A stretch of DNA of 64,000 nucleotides from Borrelia parkeri (lineage in GTDB: Bacteria; Spirochaetota; Spirochaetia; Borreliales; Borreliaceae), in contig NZ_CP073159.1 of the NCBI RefSeq assembly GCF_023035815.1, forward strand, positions 434,001 to 498,000, written 5' to 3'. The notes under the pieces are model-generated. The model had not been told where the DNA came from and made no database searches. It saw only the letters and a list, made by a program, of their open reading frames with translations. Each line of letters starts with the position of its first letter. The first letter of the stretch is position 1. A program made the translations under genes and the position numbers. Shown piece by piece: positions 27,320-36,469 of this stretch.

Positions 27320-28387
27320 ATGATAAAGAAAGTAGAGTTCTTTAATTTTAAAAATATAGAGAATCAGGTCATTAATTTTGATTTTAATAATATTTATTTT
27401 TGCGGAGAGAATGGTTCAGGTAAAACTAATATCCTTGATGCTATTTATTGTCTTGCTTTTGCATCTTCTTTTTTAGTTCGTACTGATAGAGAACTTATTA
27501 CATATGGCAAGACTGAATTTTATTTAAAGTGTCTCTATAATACTGAAGGAAAGGCTGGAGAAATTTGTTTGTCCTTAAGGAATGGAAAAAAAGAAATAAA
27601 GGTTAACAATAGCATTGTAAAAGATAGAAAAAATTTGATATTGAACATTCCATCAATTATTTTTTCAAATTATGATATTGAGTTTATCATTGGAACTCCT
27701 GCTAAGAAGAGATGGTTTTTTGATCAGGCAATAAGTCTTGTTTCTTTAAGTTATTTAGATTCTCTTAGGAAATATCGAAGGATTTTACGGCAAAGAAATT
27801 TGATTTTAAGACAAGGCAATAAAGATTTACTTAAAGTTTATAATGAAACTTTTGTTGATTTTGCTTTTGAGATAACAAAAATGAGGGAAAATTTTATCAA
27901 GCATTTTTATGATTTTTTTAAGTACTATTATTCTTTTATTTTTGATGTTTCTTATAGTTTAGAGATTAAATATTTACCTTCTGTGAAATGTTCTAAAAGG
28001 GATGAATTTTTGCAAACTTTGCTTTTAAAAGAACAAGATGAACTTTGCAATGAAAGTACTTTAATAGGTCCACACAGAGATTTATATGAGATATTAAGCG
28101 GTGAGAGAGTATTTACTCATCATTCTTCGACAGGACAAATCAGGGCTCTTGCTTTGATTTATAGACTTGTTCAGGTCATTATGTTTAATAAGCAATTTGG
28201 TATATCTCCCATTTTACTTTTTGATGATGTATTTTTGGAATTGGATAGTGTGAGAAGAAAGAGATTTTTTGATATCCTACCTAAAGATTCTCAATGCTTC
28301 TTTACATTTTTAGATGACTGTTATGATATTAAACAAGACAGTAATTTTATAGTATACAGGATTAAAAATGGAAGATTTGAGCTTTAA
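27320..28387 (+). CDS. recF: DNA replication and repair protein RecF
   Basis: 355 aa, full length. An SMC/ABC-like ATPase that helps load RecA on gapped DNA. Walker A GENGSGKTN is at residues 29-37, the signature SSTGQIRALALIYR near 268, and the Walker B LLFDDVFLELD near 299. Nothing is missing. It lies 20 nt after dnaN, the classical dnaA-dnaN-recF order. The next gene (DciA-like) begins inside its last codons. From memory, B. burgdorferi gene numbering leaves no recF here (dnaN BB0438, then a small gene, then rpmH BB0440), so this may be a relapsing-fever-group gene. Confidence 0.93.
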   Translation: MIKKVEFFNFKNIENQVINFDFNNIYFCGENGSGKTNILDAIYCLAFASSFLVRTDRELITYGKTEFYLKCLYNTEGKAGEICLSLRNGKKEIKVNNSIVKDRKNLILNIPSIIFSNYDIEFIIGTPAKKRWFFDQAISLVSLSYLDSLRKYRRILRQRNLILRQGNKDLLKVYNETFVDFAFEITKMRENFIKHFYDFFKYYYSFIFDVSYSLEIKYLPSVKCSKRDEFLQTLLLKEQDELCNESTLIGPHRDLYEILSGERVFTHHSSTGQIRALALIYRLVQVIMFNKQFGISPILLFDDVFLELDSVRRKRFFDILPKDSQCFFTFLDDCYDIKQDSNFIVYRIKNGRFEL

Positions 28388-28667
28388 AAAAGCCGCGGAT
28401 GTACTTAAAGAATATTTAAATACGGATATATGTGCTAATGAAAAGCTAAATGCCAGTTTTATATTGTCTAAAAATTGGCAAATTATATTTAAAGATCTTT
28501 CAGATAGAGTACAATTATTGAATTTGAAGGATAATAAAATATTATTTGTTGCTGTTAAGAATTCAAGTGTTTTATATAGTGTTTCTCTTAATAGATCAAA
28601 AATAATAAAATTAATAAAGGAATCTACAGGTCTTGAAATATTGGATATAAAGGTTTTGATAAGATGA
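28368..28667 (+). CDS. DciA-like DUF721 protein
   Basis: 99 aa, DUF721 layout: an N-terminal helix (FKKAADVLKEYL), then SKNWQIIFKDLSDRVQLLNLKDNKILFVAVKNSSVLYSVSLNRSKIIKLIKE, matching the W...V...A.......L...V..s.W..eL...k..il family pattern. DciA proteins load or operate the replicative helicase in bacteria without DnaC/DnaI, and they are often encoded beside dnaA-dnaN-recF as here. It overlaps recF by 20 nt. The helicase role is inferred from family and position. Confidence 0.75.
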   Translation: MEDLSFKKAADVLKEYLNTDICANEKLNASFILSKNWQIIFKDLSDRVQLLNLKDNKILFVAVKNSSVLYSVSLNRSKIIKLIKESTGLEILDIKVLIR

Positions 28668-28672
28668 TTTTG

Positions 28673-28699
28673 TTGACAATTGTATTTGTATAATATAAT
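28673..28699 (+). promoter_or_regulatory. Promoter of rpmH-rnpA-yidC-jag
   Basis: TTGACA (28673-28678) and TATAAT (28694-28699) separated by 15 nt, with an overlapping TAATAT giving 17 nt. It starts six nucleotides after the DciA-like stop codon and precedes rpmH by about 60 nt. Confidence 0.65.
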
Positions 28700-28757
28700 A
28701 TTGTAGTGTTTAACTTATATCTTATGACTAAAGAATGTTTTTAATTGGAGGGCTTTT

Positions 28758-28913
28758 TTGAAGAGGACTTATCAGCCGAGTCGGGTTAAGAGAAACAGGA
28801 AATTTGGATTTAGGGCTAGGATGAAAACTAAGGGCGGAAGACTTATTCTTGCCAGAAGAAGGGCTAAGGGAAGATCAAAATTAACTGTTTCTGATGAAAA
28901 AAAGAAATATTAG
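28758..28913 (+). CDS. rpmH: 50S ribosomal protein L34
   Basis: 51 aa, with start TTG at 28758 six nucleotides after GGAGG. The sequence begins [17 protein letters not shown] and continues with the L34 core [19 protein letters not shown]. It is very basic, as L34 always is. The gene overlaps the start of rnpA by 20 nt. Confidence 0.95.
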   Translation: MKRTYQPSRVKRNRKFGFRARMKTKGGRLILARRRAKGRSKLTVSDEKKKY

Positions 28914-29238
28914 CATAAAATCAAAGGTAGAAATTCAGGAGCTTTTTAAAAAAGGTAGATTTATTAGGATAGAAGGAATTAACATATTTTATGAGTTTAC
29001 AAGCTTATTAAGCTCTAGAATGATTGTTACTTTTCCTAAAGTTTTTAAAGGTGCTGTTAAGAGAAATCGTGTTCGGAGAATTTTTAAGGAATGTTTTAGG
29101 AAACAGTTAGCTTTACTTAAAAATAGGTATGTTGACTTTATTTTTGTAGTTTATCCTCAAAGAGTAGATGTTAATTATCATGAAGTTGATACTATGCTAA
29201 AGAATATAATTGTGCATGTCATGAAGAGGAAAGTGTGA
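28894..29238 (+). CDS. rnpA: Ribonuclease P protein component
   Basis: 114 aa. The protein subunit of RNase P, which trims tRNA 5' leaders. The RNR signature is visible as [15 protein letters not shown] (about residues 52-66), along with the N-terminal FKKGRFIR patch. It starts inside rpmH and its stop overlaps the GTG of yidC, in the conserved rpmH-rnpA-yidC-jag order. Confidence 0.94.
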   Translation: MKKRNISIKSKVEIQELFKKGRFIRIEGINIFYEFTSLLSSRMIVTFPKVFKGAVKRNRVRRIFKECFRKQLALLKNRYVDFIFVVYPQRVDVNYHEVDTMLKNIIVHVMKRKV

Positions 29239-30872
29239 GTCAGAGTAAAAGAATTTTAAGAGCTATTTATTTGTCTTTATTTTTTATTGGTATTTTTATG
29301 CTTATTGATGATGTCTTTTTCTCTAGAAAATCCCCTTCTGTAGTGGAGAGAGAGATTGGATTTAATTTAGATAGAGATTTTGATGTTGAGCATCATTCAA
29401 TTGATGAAGATGATGTTTTAAGTTTAAGTACTAATTCTAAAGAAATTGGTGTTGAGACTAGTATATATTATGCTACTTTTTCGACATTTAGAGGTAATTT
29501 AGTTTCTCTAAAGCTTAAAGATCATTTAAATTTAGAGAGGAATCCAACAGAAATGGTTAAGTTTAATATGGACAGGGAAGGTCTTTTTTATATTACCTTT
29601 GATAACTTAACTAAAAGTTTGTTTTCATATGACAAAATAAATGATTATACACATGAGTTTAAGACCAAGTTTGAATATAATGACAAATATTATGAGTATA
29701 TAAAGAGATATACATTTTCAAGCCAAAATGAATATTTAATCAAGCTTGAAATTTTTTTAAATAATGTTGATGCTAATGATAATTTTGATATTGATTTTTA
29801 TAAATTTGTATTAAGTTCTGATATTGAAAATTTAAGTGAGAGAGGTAAACTGCAATATAATAATTATTTATCTCAGAGTATTTATTATGATACTAAGCTT
29901 AGATATGGTAAGGATGGTTTAAGTGTTATTAAGCCTAAATGGGTTGGTTCAAGCACTAAATATTTTGAAGTTTTAGTTTCAAAAGAAAATATGAATGTTG
30001 AATTCAAACAAGAAAATAAAGTTTTAAAGACTTTTGTTTTAAACAAAATAGGTGACACTAATATTAGTGATACCTTTTATATTTATGCAGGTCCTAGAGA
30101 TAATGTATATTTAGATATTTTTAATAAAAATAATCTAAATAGTTTTGGTTTATCTAATGTTGAATTTGGAATGTCTGTAGAGAAAAGCTTGTTATACTTT
30201 ATTCAAGTTCCTATGCAATTAATAATGCAAATTTTTTATGATGTTATTCCTAATTGGGGACTTTCAATAATTTTTTTAACAATTGTTGTAAGAATACTTA
30301 TATTTCCTTTGACTTTTAAGAGTTTTAGGGCTACAGCAGAACTTTCTAAGTTACAGCCAAAAATGAAAGAGATACAAGTAAAATTTAAGAATGATCCCAA
30401 AAGATTAAATGAAGAAATGGGTAAACTTTATAGGGAAGAAGGTGTTAATCCTCTTGGAGGATGCTTGCCTATTCTTTTACAACTACCTGTATTTTTTGCT
30501 CTTTATGGTCTTGTAAATAATTTCTTTTTGCTAAGGGGGGCTAGTTTTATTCCAGGTTGGATTGATGATTTGTCAATTGGTGATAGCATATATTATTTTG
30601 GTTATAAAGTTTTTGTATGGACTGATATTAGAATTTTACCTTTTATTATGATGATTACTCAGTTATTATCTACAATAATTAGTTCTAATGTTAGTTTTAA
30701 AAATCTTGGATCACAACAGAAATTTTTATATTTTGGTATGCCTATTATGTTTTTTTTCATACTTTATGATATGCCATCAGGACTTTTAATCTATTGGATT
30801 ACAACCAATATTTTTACTATTTTGCAACAATACTATATAAAGATGAATGTATCTGAAAGGAGGAACAGATGA
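29235..30872 (+). CDS. yidC: Membrane protein insertase YidC
   Basis: 545 aa with a GTG start overlapping the rnpA stop. There is one N-terminal membrane segment (residues 8-25), then a large periplasmic domain (about 50-320) as in Gram-negative YidC. The conserved five-helix core follows: [19 protein letters not shown] (about 340), with the catalytic-groove Arg, then [18 protein letters not shown] (about 407) and two C-terminal helices (about 465-535). It inserts inner-membrane proteins with or without Sec. Confidence 0.95.
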   Translation: MSQSKRILRAIYLSLFFIGIFMLIDDVFFSRKSPSVVEREIGFNLDRDFDVEHHSIDEDDVLSLSTNSKEIGVETSIYYATFSTFRGNLVSLKLKDHLNLERNPTEMVKFNMDREGLFYITFDNLTKSLFSYDKINDYTHEFKTKFEYNDKYYEYIKRYTFSSQNEYLIKLEIFLNNVDANDNFDIDFYKFVLSSDIENLSERGKLQYNNYLSQSIYYDTKLRYGKDGLSVIKPKWVGSSTKYFEVLVSKENMNVEFKQENKVLKTFVLNKIGDTNISDTFYIYAGPRDNVYLDIFNKNNLNSFGLSNVEFGMSVEKSLLYFIQVPMQLIMQIFYDVIPNWGLSIIFLTIVVRILIFPLTFKSFRATAELSKLQPKMKEIQVKFKNDPKRLNEEMGKLYREEGVNPLGGCLPILLQLPVFFALYGLVNNFFLLRGASFIPGWIDDLSIGDSIYYFGYKVFVWTDIRILPFIMMITQLLSTIISSNVSFKNLGSQQKFLYFGMPIMFFFILYDMPSGLLIYWITTNIFTILQQYYIKMNVSERRNR

Positions 30873-31591
30873 GTTATGAATTTTATGGGAAAACAGAACA
30901 AGAAGCAATTAAAAAGGCAATGAGAGATCTTGATTTAAGAGAAGGTGAGTTTGATGTAGAGATTTTGGATAAGGAAAAGGTTGGATTTTTATTTAAAAAA
31001 GAGATGATTAAGATAAAAGTATCGCCTCATGTGAAAGAGGACACACCAAAGTCTGAGGCTCAGATTAATGAAGGTATTTGTGATAAGGTTTTAGATTTTG
31101 TTAAAGAAATGATAAATAAAATGGGTTATTGTGTTGATTTAAAGATTGAATCTAGAGAAGGTGAGTATATTAAGATTTCTATTGATACAGACAGTCCAAA
31201 TATCTTGATTGGAAGAGAAGGAAGAAATTTAGATGCTTTGCAGCTTTTGGCAAATGTTTACATGTCTAGGCTTATTGGAGACAATGGTATTTTTAATAGG
31301 ATAGTATTAGATATTGAGGATTATAGAGAAAGATTTAAATCAAGATTTATTAATTTGGCAATTAATTCTTTGCATAAGGTTAAAAGGAGTAGACGTTCTA
31401 TTCTTTTGCCAACAATGAATCCTTTTGAGAGAAGAATTATTCATACTACTTTGAATCGTTATAGTGATATTAAAACAGAGAGTGAGGGAGATGGAAATTT
31501 AAAGCGAGTTAGAATTTCTTATGTTAGGAGTAGTAAATATAATAATAATTTTCATAGTTATCAAAAAAGAGACTCTAATGTTAGGAAGTAA
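30869..31591 (+). CDS. jag: RNA-binding protein Jag (KhpB)
   Basis: 240 aa. The N-terminal Jag_N domain (residues 1-50) is followed by a KH domain around 110-150 with the [13 protein letters not shown] loop (the family GKxGxTLdAlQ), and a C-terminal R3H domain (about 150-215) with [15 protein letters not shown]. The start overlaps the yidC stop (ATGA) with an AAGGAGGA site just upstream. In Gram-positives KhpA/KhpB bind many RNAs and affect cell elongation. Confidence 0.92.
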   Translation: MSYEFYGKTEQEAIKKAMRDLDLREGEFDVEILDKEKVGFLFKKEMIKIKVSPHVKEDTPKSEAQINEGICDKVLDFVKEMINKMGYCVDLKIESREGEYIKISIDTDSPNILIGREGRNLDALQLLANVYMSRLIGDNGIFNRIVLDIEDYRERFKSRFINLAINSLHKVKRSRRSILLPTMNPFERRIIHTTLNRYSDIKTESEGDGNLKRVRISYVRSSKYNNNFHSYQKRDSNVRK

Positions 31592-31741
31592 GATTTTTTC
31601 TTTCTATATTTGTAAGCCGATGATTTATATTCATATGTTTAGATTCTACTTAAGCGACTGATATTTAATTGGTTGATATTTTGTAGTTATAGGGATTATG
31701 ATAATAAATTTATTATTTATTTAATTTAAGGGATTTATTGT

Positions 31742-32800
31742 ATGAGAGTATTTTTAACGGGTATTGCAGGATTTATTGGATTTCATGTTGCCAAGAGGCT
31801 TGCTGATAATGGGCATGAAGTTTTAGGTGTTGATGTTTTAAATGATTATTATGAACCTAATCTGAAATATGAGAGATTAGAAGTTTTAGGGTTCGATCGT
31901 AAGAATATAGATAGTGGGAAAGTTATTCAAAGTAATAAATATAATAATTTAAGTTTTATTTATCTTGATATTTTAGATAAAGATAAAGTCTTATCTCTTT
32001 TTTCTGATTATAAATTTACGCATGTTTGTCATTTGGCAGCTCAGGCCGGTATTAGAGATAGTATTGAAAATCCTGATAGTTATATTTCAGTTAATATTGT
32101 TGGGTTTTTTAATGTGTTGGATGCATGTAGAATACATAAAAGTCATATTGAGCATTTTGTTTATGCCTCAACATCTGCAGTGTATGGAATAAATAAAAAG
32201 ATGCCTTCAGATGAGGATAGCATTACAGATCATCCTTTAAATTTATATGCAGCTAGCAAAAAGTCTAATGAAATTATAGCTCATGCTTACAGTTCATCTT
32301 TTAATATCCCAACAACAGGATTAAGATTTTTCACGGTTTATGGGCCTTATGGACGACCTGATATGGCATTATATTTATTTGCAGATGGGATTATCAAACA
32401 AACCCCCATTAATGTTTTTAATAATGGGAATATGGCTAGAGACTTTACGTATATAGATGATGTTGCAGATGGTGTTTATAGTGTACTTAAAAAACCGGCT
32501 GAGAGTGATGGTAATTTTGATGTACAAAATCCCAATTCTTCAAGCTCTCTTGCTCCTTATAAGATATACAATATAGGTACGGGACATGCTACTGAGCTTT
32601 TGGAGTTTATTAATGAGCTTGAAACAAATCTTGGAAATAAAGCTTGTAAAAATTTTTTACCTATGCAAAAAGCAGATGTTGTTAAGAGCTGTTGTAATAT
32701 TTCAAAACTTAAAAATGATTTTGCTTATGAGTCCTTAACCTCTATTAAAGAGGGGATAAAAAAATTTGCAAATTGGTATAAATCTAAGATAGTTAAGTAG
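31742..32800 (+). CDS. NAD-dependent sugar-nucleotide epimerase
   Basis: 352 aa, extended short-chain dehydrogenase family. The Rossmann motif TGIAGFIG is at residues 6-13, and the catalytic Tyr and Lys are in YAASKKSNE (about 175-183), with the catalytic Ser/Thr in ASTSAVYG (about 144). The closest type is UDP-glucuronate 4-epimerase or UDP-glucose 4-epimerase; DFTYIDD and FFTVYGPYGRPDMA support this. It corresponds to BB0444. The product may be glycolipid or surface polysaccharide sugar. Confidence 0.85.
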   Translation: MRVFLTGIAGFIGFHVAKRLADNGHEVLGVDVLNDYYEPNLKYERLEVLGFDRKNIDSGKVIQSNKYNNLSFIYLDILDKDKVLSLFSDYKFTHVCHLAAQAGIRDSIENPDSYISVNIVGFFNVLDACRIHKSHIEHFVYASTSAVYGINKKMPSDEDSITDHPLNLYAASKKSNEIIAHAYSSSFNIPTTGLRFFTVYGPYGRPDMALYLFADGIIKQTPINVFNNGNMARDFTYIDDVADGVYSVLKKPAESDGNFDVQNPNSSSSLAPYKIYNIGTGHATELLEFINELETNLGNKACKNFLPMQKADVVKSCCNISKLKNDFAYESLTSIKEGIKKFANWYKSKIVK

Positions 32801-32920
32801 TATATTGTTCTGTATTTGTTTGTTTTTTGAATTTTTGTTTTTTTAAATTAGGGTCAGTTTTAGGTTTTAAGGTATATAATATAAGATATATTTCATTTTA
32901 TGAGGAAGGAGGTATTATAG

Positions 32921-34000
32921 GTGGGTGTGTTAGATAAGATTAAGCCTGGAGTGGTTTATGGTAAGGAGCTACATACTTTATATGAAATATGTAAGAGTGA
33001 AGGATTTGCTATTCCTGCAATTAATTGTGTAGGTACAAATTCAATTAATGCTGTTTTGGAAGCAGCAAAAGAAATTAATTCTCCTATTATGATACAGTTT
33101 TCAAATAGTGGTTCTGCTTTTATTTGTGGTAAGGGACTCAAGGTTGACAAACCTCAGGGGACTTCTATCCTTGGAGCCATTTCTGGTGCTATGCATGTTC
33201 ATTTGCTAGCAGAACATTATGGAGTACCTGTTGTTCTTCATACAGATCACTGCGCAAAAAAATTAATTCCTTGGGTTGAGGGGCTTTTGGAGTATGGAGA
33301 GAAATATTATCAAGAGCATAAACGTCCTTTGTTTTCTTCACATATGTTGGATTTGTCTGAAGAGCCAATTAAAGAAAATATTGAAATATCAAAAAAGTTC
33401 TTAGAGAGAATGTCCAAAATTGAAATGTTTCTGGAAATTGAGCTTGGAATTACTGGTGGCGAGGAAGACGGCGTTGATAATTCAGATAGGGAGCAACATG
33501 AGTTGTTTTCAACCCCTGAAGATATTTATTATGGATATTCTGAACTTATGAAAGTTAGTCCTAATTTCCAGATTGCAGCGGCTTTTGGAAATGTTCATGG
33601 AGTTTATAAGCCTGGAAATGTTCAGCTTACTCCTAAAGTATTAAGAGATGGACAAAATTATGTTATATCAAAGACTAATTCAAGTGATCTAAAGCCTGTT
33701 TCATATGTGTTCCATGGAGGTTCTGGCTCTACAATAGAAGAAATTCATGAAGCACTCTCTTATGGTGTTGTTAAAATGAATATTGATACAGATACTCAGT
33801 GGGCTGCCTGGGAAGGTATATTGAATTATTATAAGAATAATGAAAATAGATTACAAGGGCAACTTGGTGATGGTAGTAATGCTGATGTTCCAAACAAAAA
33901 GTTTTATGATCCAAGAGTGTGGCTTAGAGAATCTGAGATTAGCATTAAGGAACGTGTAAAACTTGCTTGCAAGAGTCTTAATAATATTAATAGAAATTGA
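32921..34000 (+). CDS. fba: Class II fructose-bisphosphate aldolase
   Basis: 359 aa with start GTG eight nucleotides after AAGGAGG. It cleaves fructose-1,6-bisphosphate in glycolysis, Borrelia's only energy pathway. Zinc ligands and catalytic residues can be seen: VVLHTDHCAKK (about 104-114), LEIELGITGGEEDGVDN (about 170-186), GNVHGVYKPGN (about 224) and FHGGSGS (about 264). It is followed by a terminator and equals BB0445. Confidence 0.95.
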   Translation: MGVLDKIKPGVVYGKELHTLYEICKSEGFAIPAINCVGTNSINAVLEAAKEINSPIMIQFSNSGSAFICGKGLKVDKPQGTSILGAISGAMHVHLLAEHYGVPVVLHTDHCAKKLIPWVEGLLEYGEKYYQEHKRPLFSSHMLDLSEEPIKENIEISKKFLERMSKIEMFLEIELGITGGEEDGVDNSDREQHELFSTPEDIYYGYSELMKVSPNFQIAAAFGNVHGVYKPGNVQLTPKVLRDGQNYVISKTNSSDLKPVSYVFHGGSGSTIEEIHEALSYGVVKMNIDTDTQWAAWEGILNYYKNNENRLQGQLGDGSNADVPNKKFYDPRVWLRESEISIKERVKLACKSLNNINRN

Positions 34001-34028
34001 GACAGGTATAATTAAAAATTTGAACTTT

Positions 34029-34055
34029 GTCGCCTATGAGGGCGACTTTTTCATT
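34029..34055 (+). terminator. Rho-independent terminator after fba
   Basis: GTCGCC (34029-34034) pairs with GGCGAC (34041-34046) around a six-base loop, followed at once by TTTTTCATTTTT. It lies 29 nt after the fba stop. Confidence 0.85.
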
Positions 34056-34131
34056 TTTGTGTATTTATTATACATAAATGGACTTATTATTATATTTAAA
34101 TGTTAAATTTATTCCCATCATCATTATGCTT

Positions 34132-34163
<32 letters not shown>

Positions 34164-34171
34164 TAATATTT

Positions 34172-34213
34172 ATTGAATATTTGTTTAATATTATTGAATA
34201 TTTGTTTAATATT
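34172..34213 (+). repeat. Two tandem copies of a 21-bp unit
   Basis: Two perfect, adjacent copies of a 21-bp unit beginning ATTGAATATTTG (34172-34192 and 34193-34213). They lie between the TTTA tract and hsp20, so may overlap its promoter. Confidence 0.9.
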
Positions 34214-34270
34214 TAAATAGAATGTTTTTTTGTATGAGCTTTTATATAAATTGATAAAAAGGGGTTTTAT

Positions 34271-34681
34271 ATGTTATTAACAAATTATAAGAAAAATTTT
34301 CTGGATTTTTTGAATGATGACTTTGATTTTATGAGTCCTAGAGGTTTTCATGATATTCCAGTTAATATTAAGGATGAGGGCAAGTCATTTATTCTTGAAG
34401 CTTACTTACCGGGGATAAAAAAAGATGATATATCAATCTCAATTAAAAATGATTATTTGACAATAAGTTATGAGAGTAAGGATGAATCAGAAGAGAAACA
34501 TGATAAGTACTTAAGAGTAGAGAGAAGAGATATTTCTTTTGCAAGAAGTTTTAGATTATCTGGGAATATTGATCAAGATAAAATTAAATCAGAACTAAAA
34601 AATGGTGTTTTGCATATTAAGCTTCCTAAGAAGGCGGAAGTTATTGAGAAAACCCAAGAGAAAAAGATTGCGATTGAATAA
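34271..34681 (+). CDS. Small heat shock protein (Hsp20 family)
   Basis: 136 aa. The alpha-crystallin domain spans about residues 30-125. An ATP-independent holdase that keeps unfolding proteins soluble. Typical features are ILEAYLPGIKKDDISISIKNDYLTISYE, RSFRLSGNIDQDKIKSELKNGVLHIKLPKK (the GVL motif) and a C-terminal IAIE that resembles the I-x-I oligomerisation motif. AGGGG precedes the ATG by five nucleotides. It stands alone between fba and convergent aspS. In B. burgdorferi fba (BB0445) and aspS (BB0446) are adjacent by number, so this looks like a gene present here and absent there. Confidence 0.93.
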   Translation: MLLTNYKKNFLDFLNDDFDFMSPRGFHDIPVNIKDEGKSFILEAYLPGIKKDDISISIKNDYLTISYESKDESEEKHDKYLRVERRDISFARSFRLSGNIDQDKIKSELKNGVLHIKLPKKAEVIEKTQEKKIAIE

Positions 34682-34690
34682 TTTTAGTGT

Positions 34691-34718
34691 AAGGATGCTT
34701 TGGCATCCTTAATTTTTA
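34691..34718. terminator. Terminator between hsp20 and aspS
   Basis: AAGGATGC (34691-34698) and GCATCCTT (34703-34710) form an eight-base-pair stem with a four-base loop, then AATTTTTAT on the plus strand. It follows hsp20 by nine nucleotides and overlaps the stop codon of aspS, which comes from the other side. Confidence 0.8.
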
Positions 34719-36466
34719 TAATCTTCAATTGTTAAATTTAGTTCTCTTAGTTGTTCGTTTGGAATCTTTGAAGGAGATTTGTCAAGTGGGCTTGCTGCGA
34801 ATGAATTTTTTGGGAAAAGTATTACATCTTTTATTGAACTTGAATGTGTCATTAGCATTAAGAGCCTATCAATTCCAATGGCTATTCCACCATGAATGGG
34901 AGCCCCATATTCTAATGCTTTTAAAAAGAAACCAAATCTTTCTTCTGCTATTGTGTCTTTAAATCCCACTATGTTAAAAATTCTTTGTTGAAGTTCTCTT
35001 GTGTGCACTCTGATTGAGCCTGAACCAAGTTCCATGCCGTTTAATACAAGATCATAAACTTCTCCTAAGACTTTACTTGGATTGCTTTCTAAAGTATGGA
35101 TATATTTTTGTTGGGGGAGTGAGAACATATGATGGGCTGCTTTATAGTTTTTTGTGTCTTCATCGTACTCAAATAGGGGAAAATCATAAATCCATAAAAA
35201 TTCAAATGTGTTTTTGTTTGTAAGGTTTAGTTCATTTGCAATTTTGATTCTAATTTGTCCCATGGCTTTGCAAGCAGTTTTCCATGAATCAGCTATAAAA
35301 AATATTATGTCGTTGTTTTCAAGTGAGTAAGTTTGAAATAAAGTTTGTTTTATTTTATTTAAAAATTTGGCAATGCCCCCTACAAATTCATTATTTTCTA
35401 TTTTTGCAAAATAAAGACCACTTGTTTTGTAAATCTTGGCATGTTCTTCTAAATTATTAATTTTGCTTCTTGAAAAATTATGAGCTTGATTTTTTATTAT
35501 AAGTGCTTTTATTGTGCCTTTATTTTGTAATATATCTTTAAAAACATTAAATGAGGATTTCTTAAAATGTTTACTCATGTCTTGTATTGATAATTCATAC
35601 CTAGTGTCTGGTTTGTCGCTTCCATATGTATTCATTGCATCTTTGTAAGTCATTCTTTTAAATTTTTTGGGTAAAGTAATGTTTAGTGTGTTTTTAAAAA
35701 TGGTGAAAATAAGATTTTCCATTAATTTAAATATATTTTCCTTCTTTATAAAGCTCATTTCAATGTCAAGTTGTGTGAATTCTGGTTGTCTGTCACCTCT
35801 TGAGTCTTCATCTCTGTAGCATCTAGCTATTTGAAAGTATTTGTCAAGTCCAGCTATCATTGTGAGTTGCTTATAAATTTGTGGTGATTGTGGTAGTGCA
35901 TAAAAGTGCCCTTTATGTATTCTTGATGGGACAAGGAAATCTCTTGCGCCTTCTGGGGTTGATTTGACAAATGTTGGGGTTTCTAATTCTAAGAAGTCTT
36001 TTTTTATTAAGTAATTTCTAATTATATGTGTTACTTTGCTTCTTAATATTATTTTTTGTTTTTGCTCTTCACGTCTTAAATCTAAATATCTATATTCAAG
36101 TTTTGCATTTTCATTTGCATTATTGTTATTTTCGATCATAAAGGGCAGTTCATTACATCTTGAAATTATATTTATATTCTCTGCAAGTATTTCAAATGCC
36201 CCTGTTTTCATTTCTTTGTTTACGAGATTTGAAGGTCTTAGTTCTAACTTTCCTTGGACTTTAATGCAGTATTCCATCTTTATTTGAGATGTTATCTTTA
36301 AAAGCTTCTCGTCATTTACAAGTACCTGTGCTTCATCATATCTATCTCTAAGATTAATAAAGGTAACTTTTCCATGATGTCTTATTTTTTTTACCCAAGC
36401 ATTGATTTCTATCTTTTGGTTTATAAGTTTATCGTTTATTTGATTGCATTTAATGGTCTTGAACAT
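34709..36466 (-). CDS. aspS: Aspartyl-tRNA synthetase
   Basis: 585 aa, bacterial-type length. The N-terminal OB anticodon-binding domain (1-105) has [19 protein letters not shown]. The class II catalytic core has motif 1 near 148-170, motif 2 in [29 protein letters not shown] (about 212-240) and motif 3 in [13 protein letters not shown] (about 537-549). A GAD insertion lies between about 290 and 410. It is the last gene of the minus-strand cluster and starts three nucleotides after the napA stop. Confidence 0.96.
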   Translation of the reverse strand: MFKTIKCNQINDKLINQKIEINAWVKKIRHHGKVTFINLRDRYDEAQVLVNDEKLLKITSQIKMEYCIKVQGKLELRPSNLVNKEMKTGAFEILAENINIISRCNELPFMIENNNNANENAKLEYRYLDLRREEQKQKIILRSKVTHIIRNYLIKKDFLELETPTFVKSTPEGARDFLVPSRIHKGHFYALPQSPQIYKQLTMIAGLDKYFQIARCYRDEDSRGDRQPEFTQLDIEMSFIKKENIFKLMENLIFTIFKNTLNITLPKKFKRMTYKDAMNTYGSDKPDTRYELSIQDMSKHFKKSSFNVFKDILQNKGTIKALIIKNQAHNFSRSKINNLEEHAKIYKTSGLYFAKIENNEFVGGIAKFLNKIKQTLFQTYSLENNDIIFFIADSWKTACKAMGQIRIKIANELNLTNKNTFEFLWIYDFPLFEYDEDTKNYKAAHHMFSLPQQKYIHTLESNPSKVLGEVYDLVLNGMELGSGSIRVHTRELQQRIFNIVGFKDTIAEERFGFFLKALEYGAPIHGGIAIGIDRLLMLMTHSSSIKDVILFPKNSFAASPLDKSPSKIPNEQLRELNLTIEDYKN

Positions 36467-36469
36467 AAT

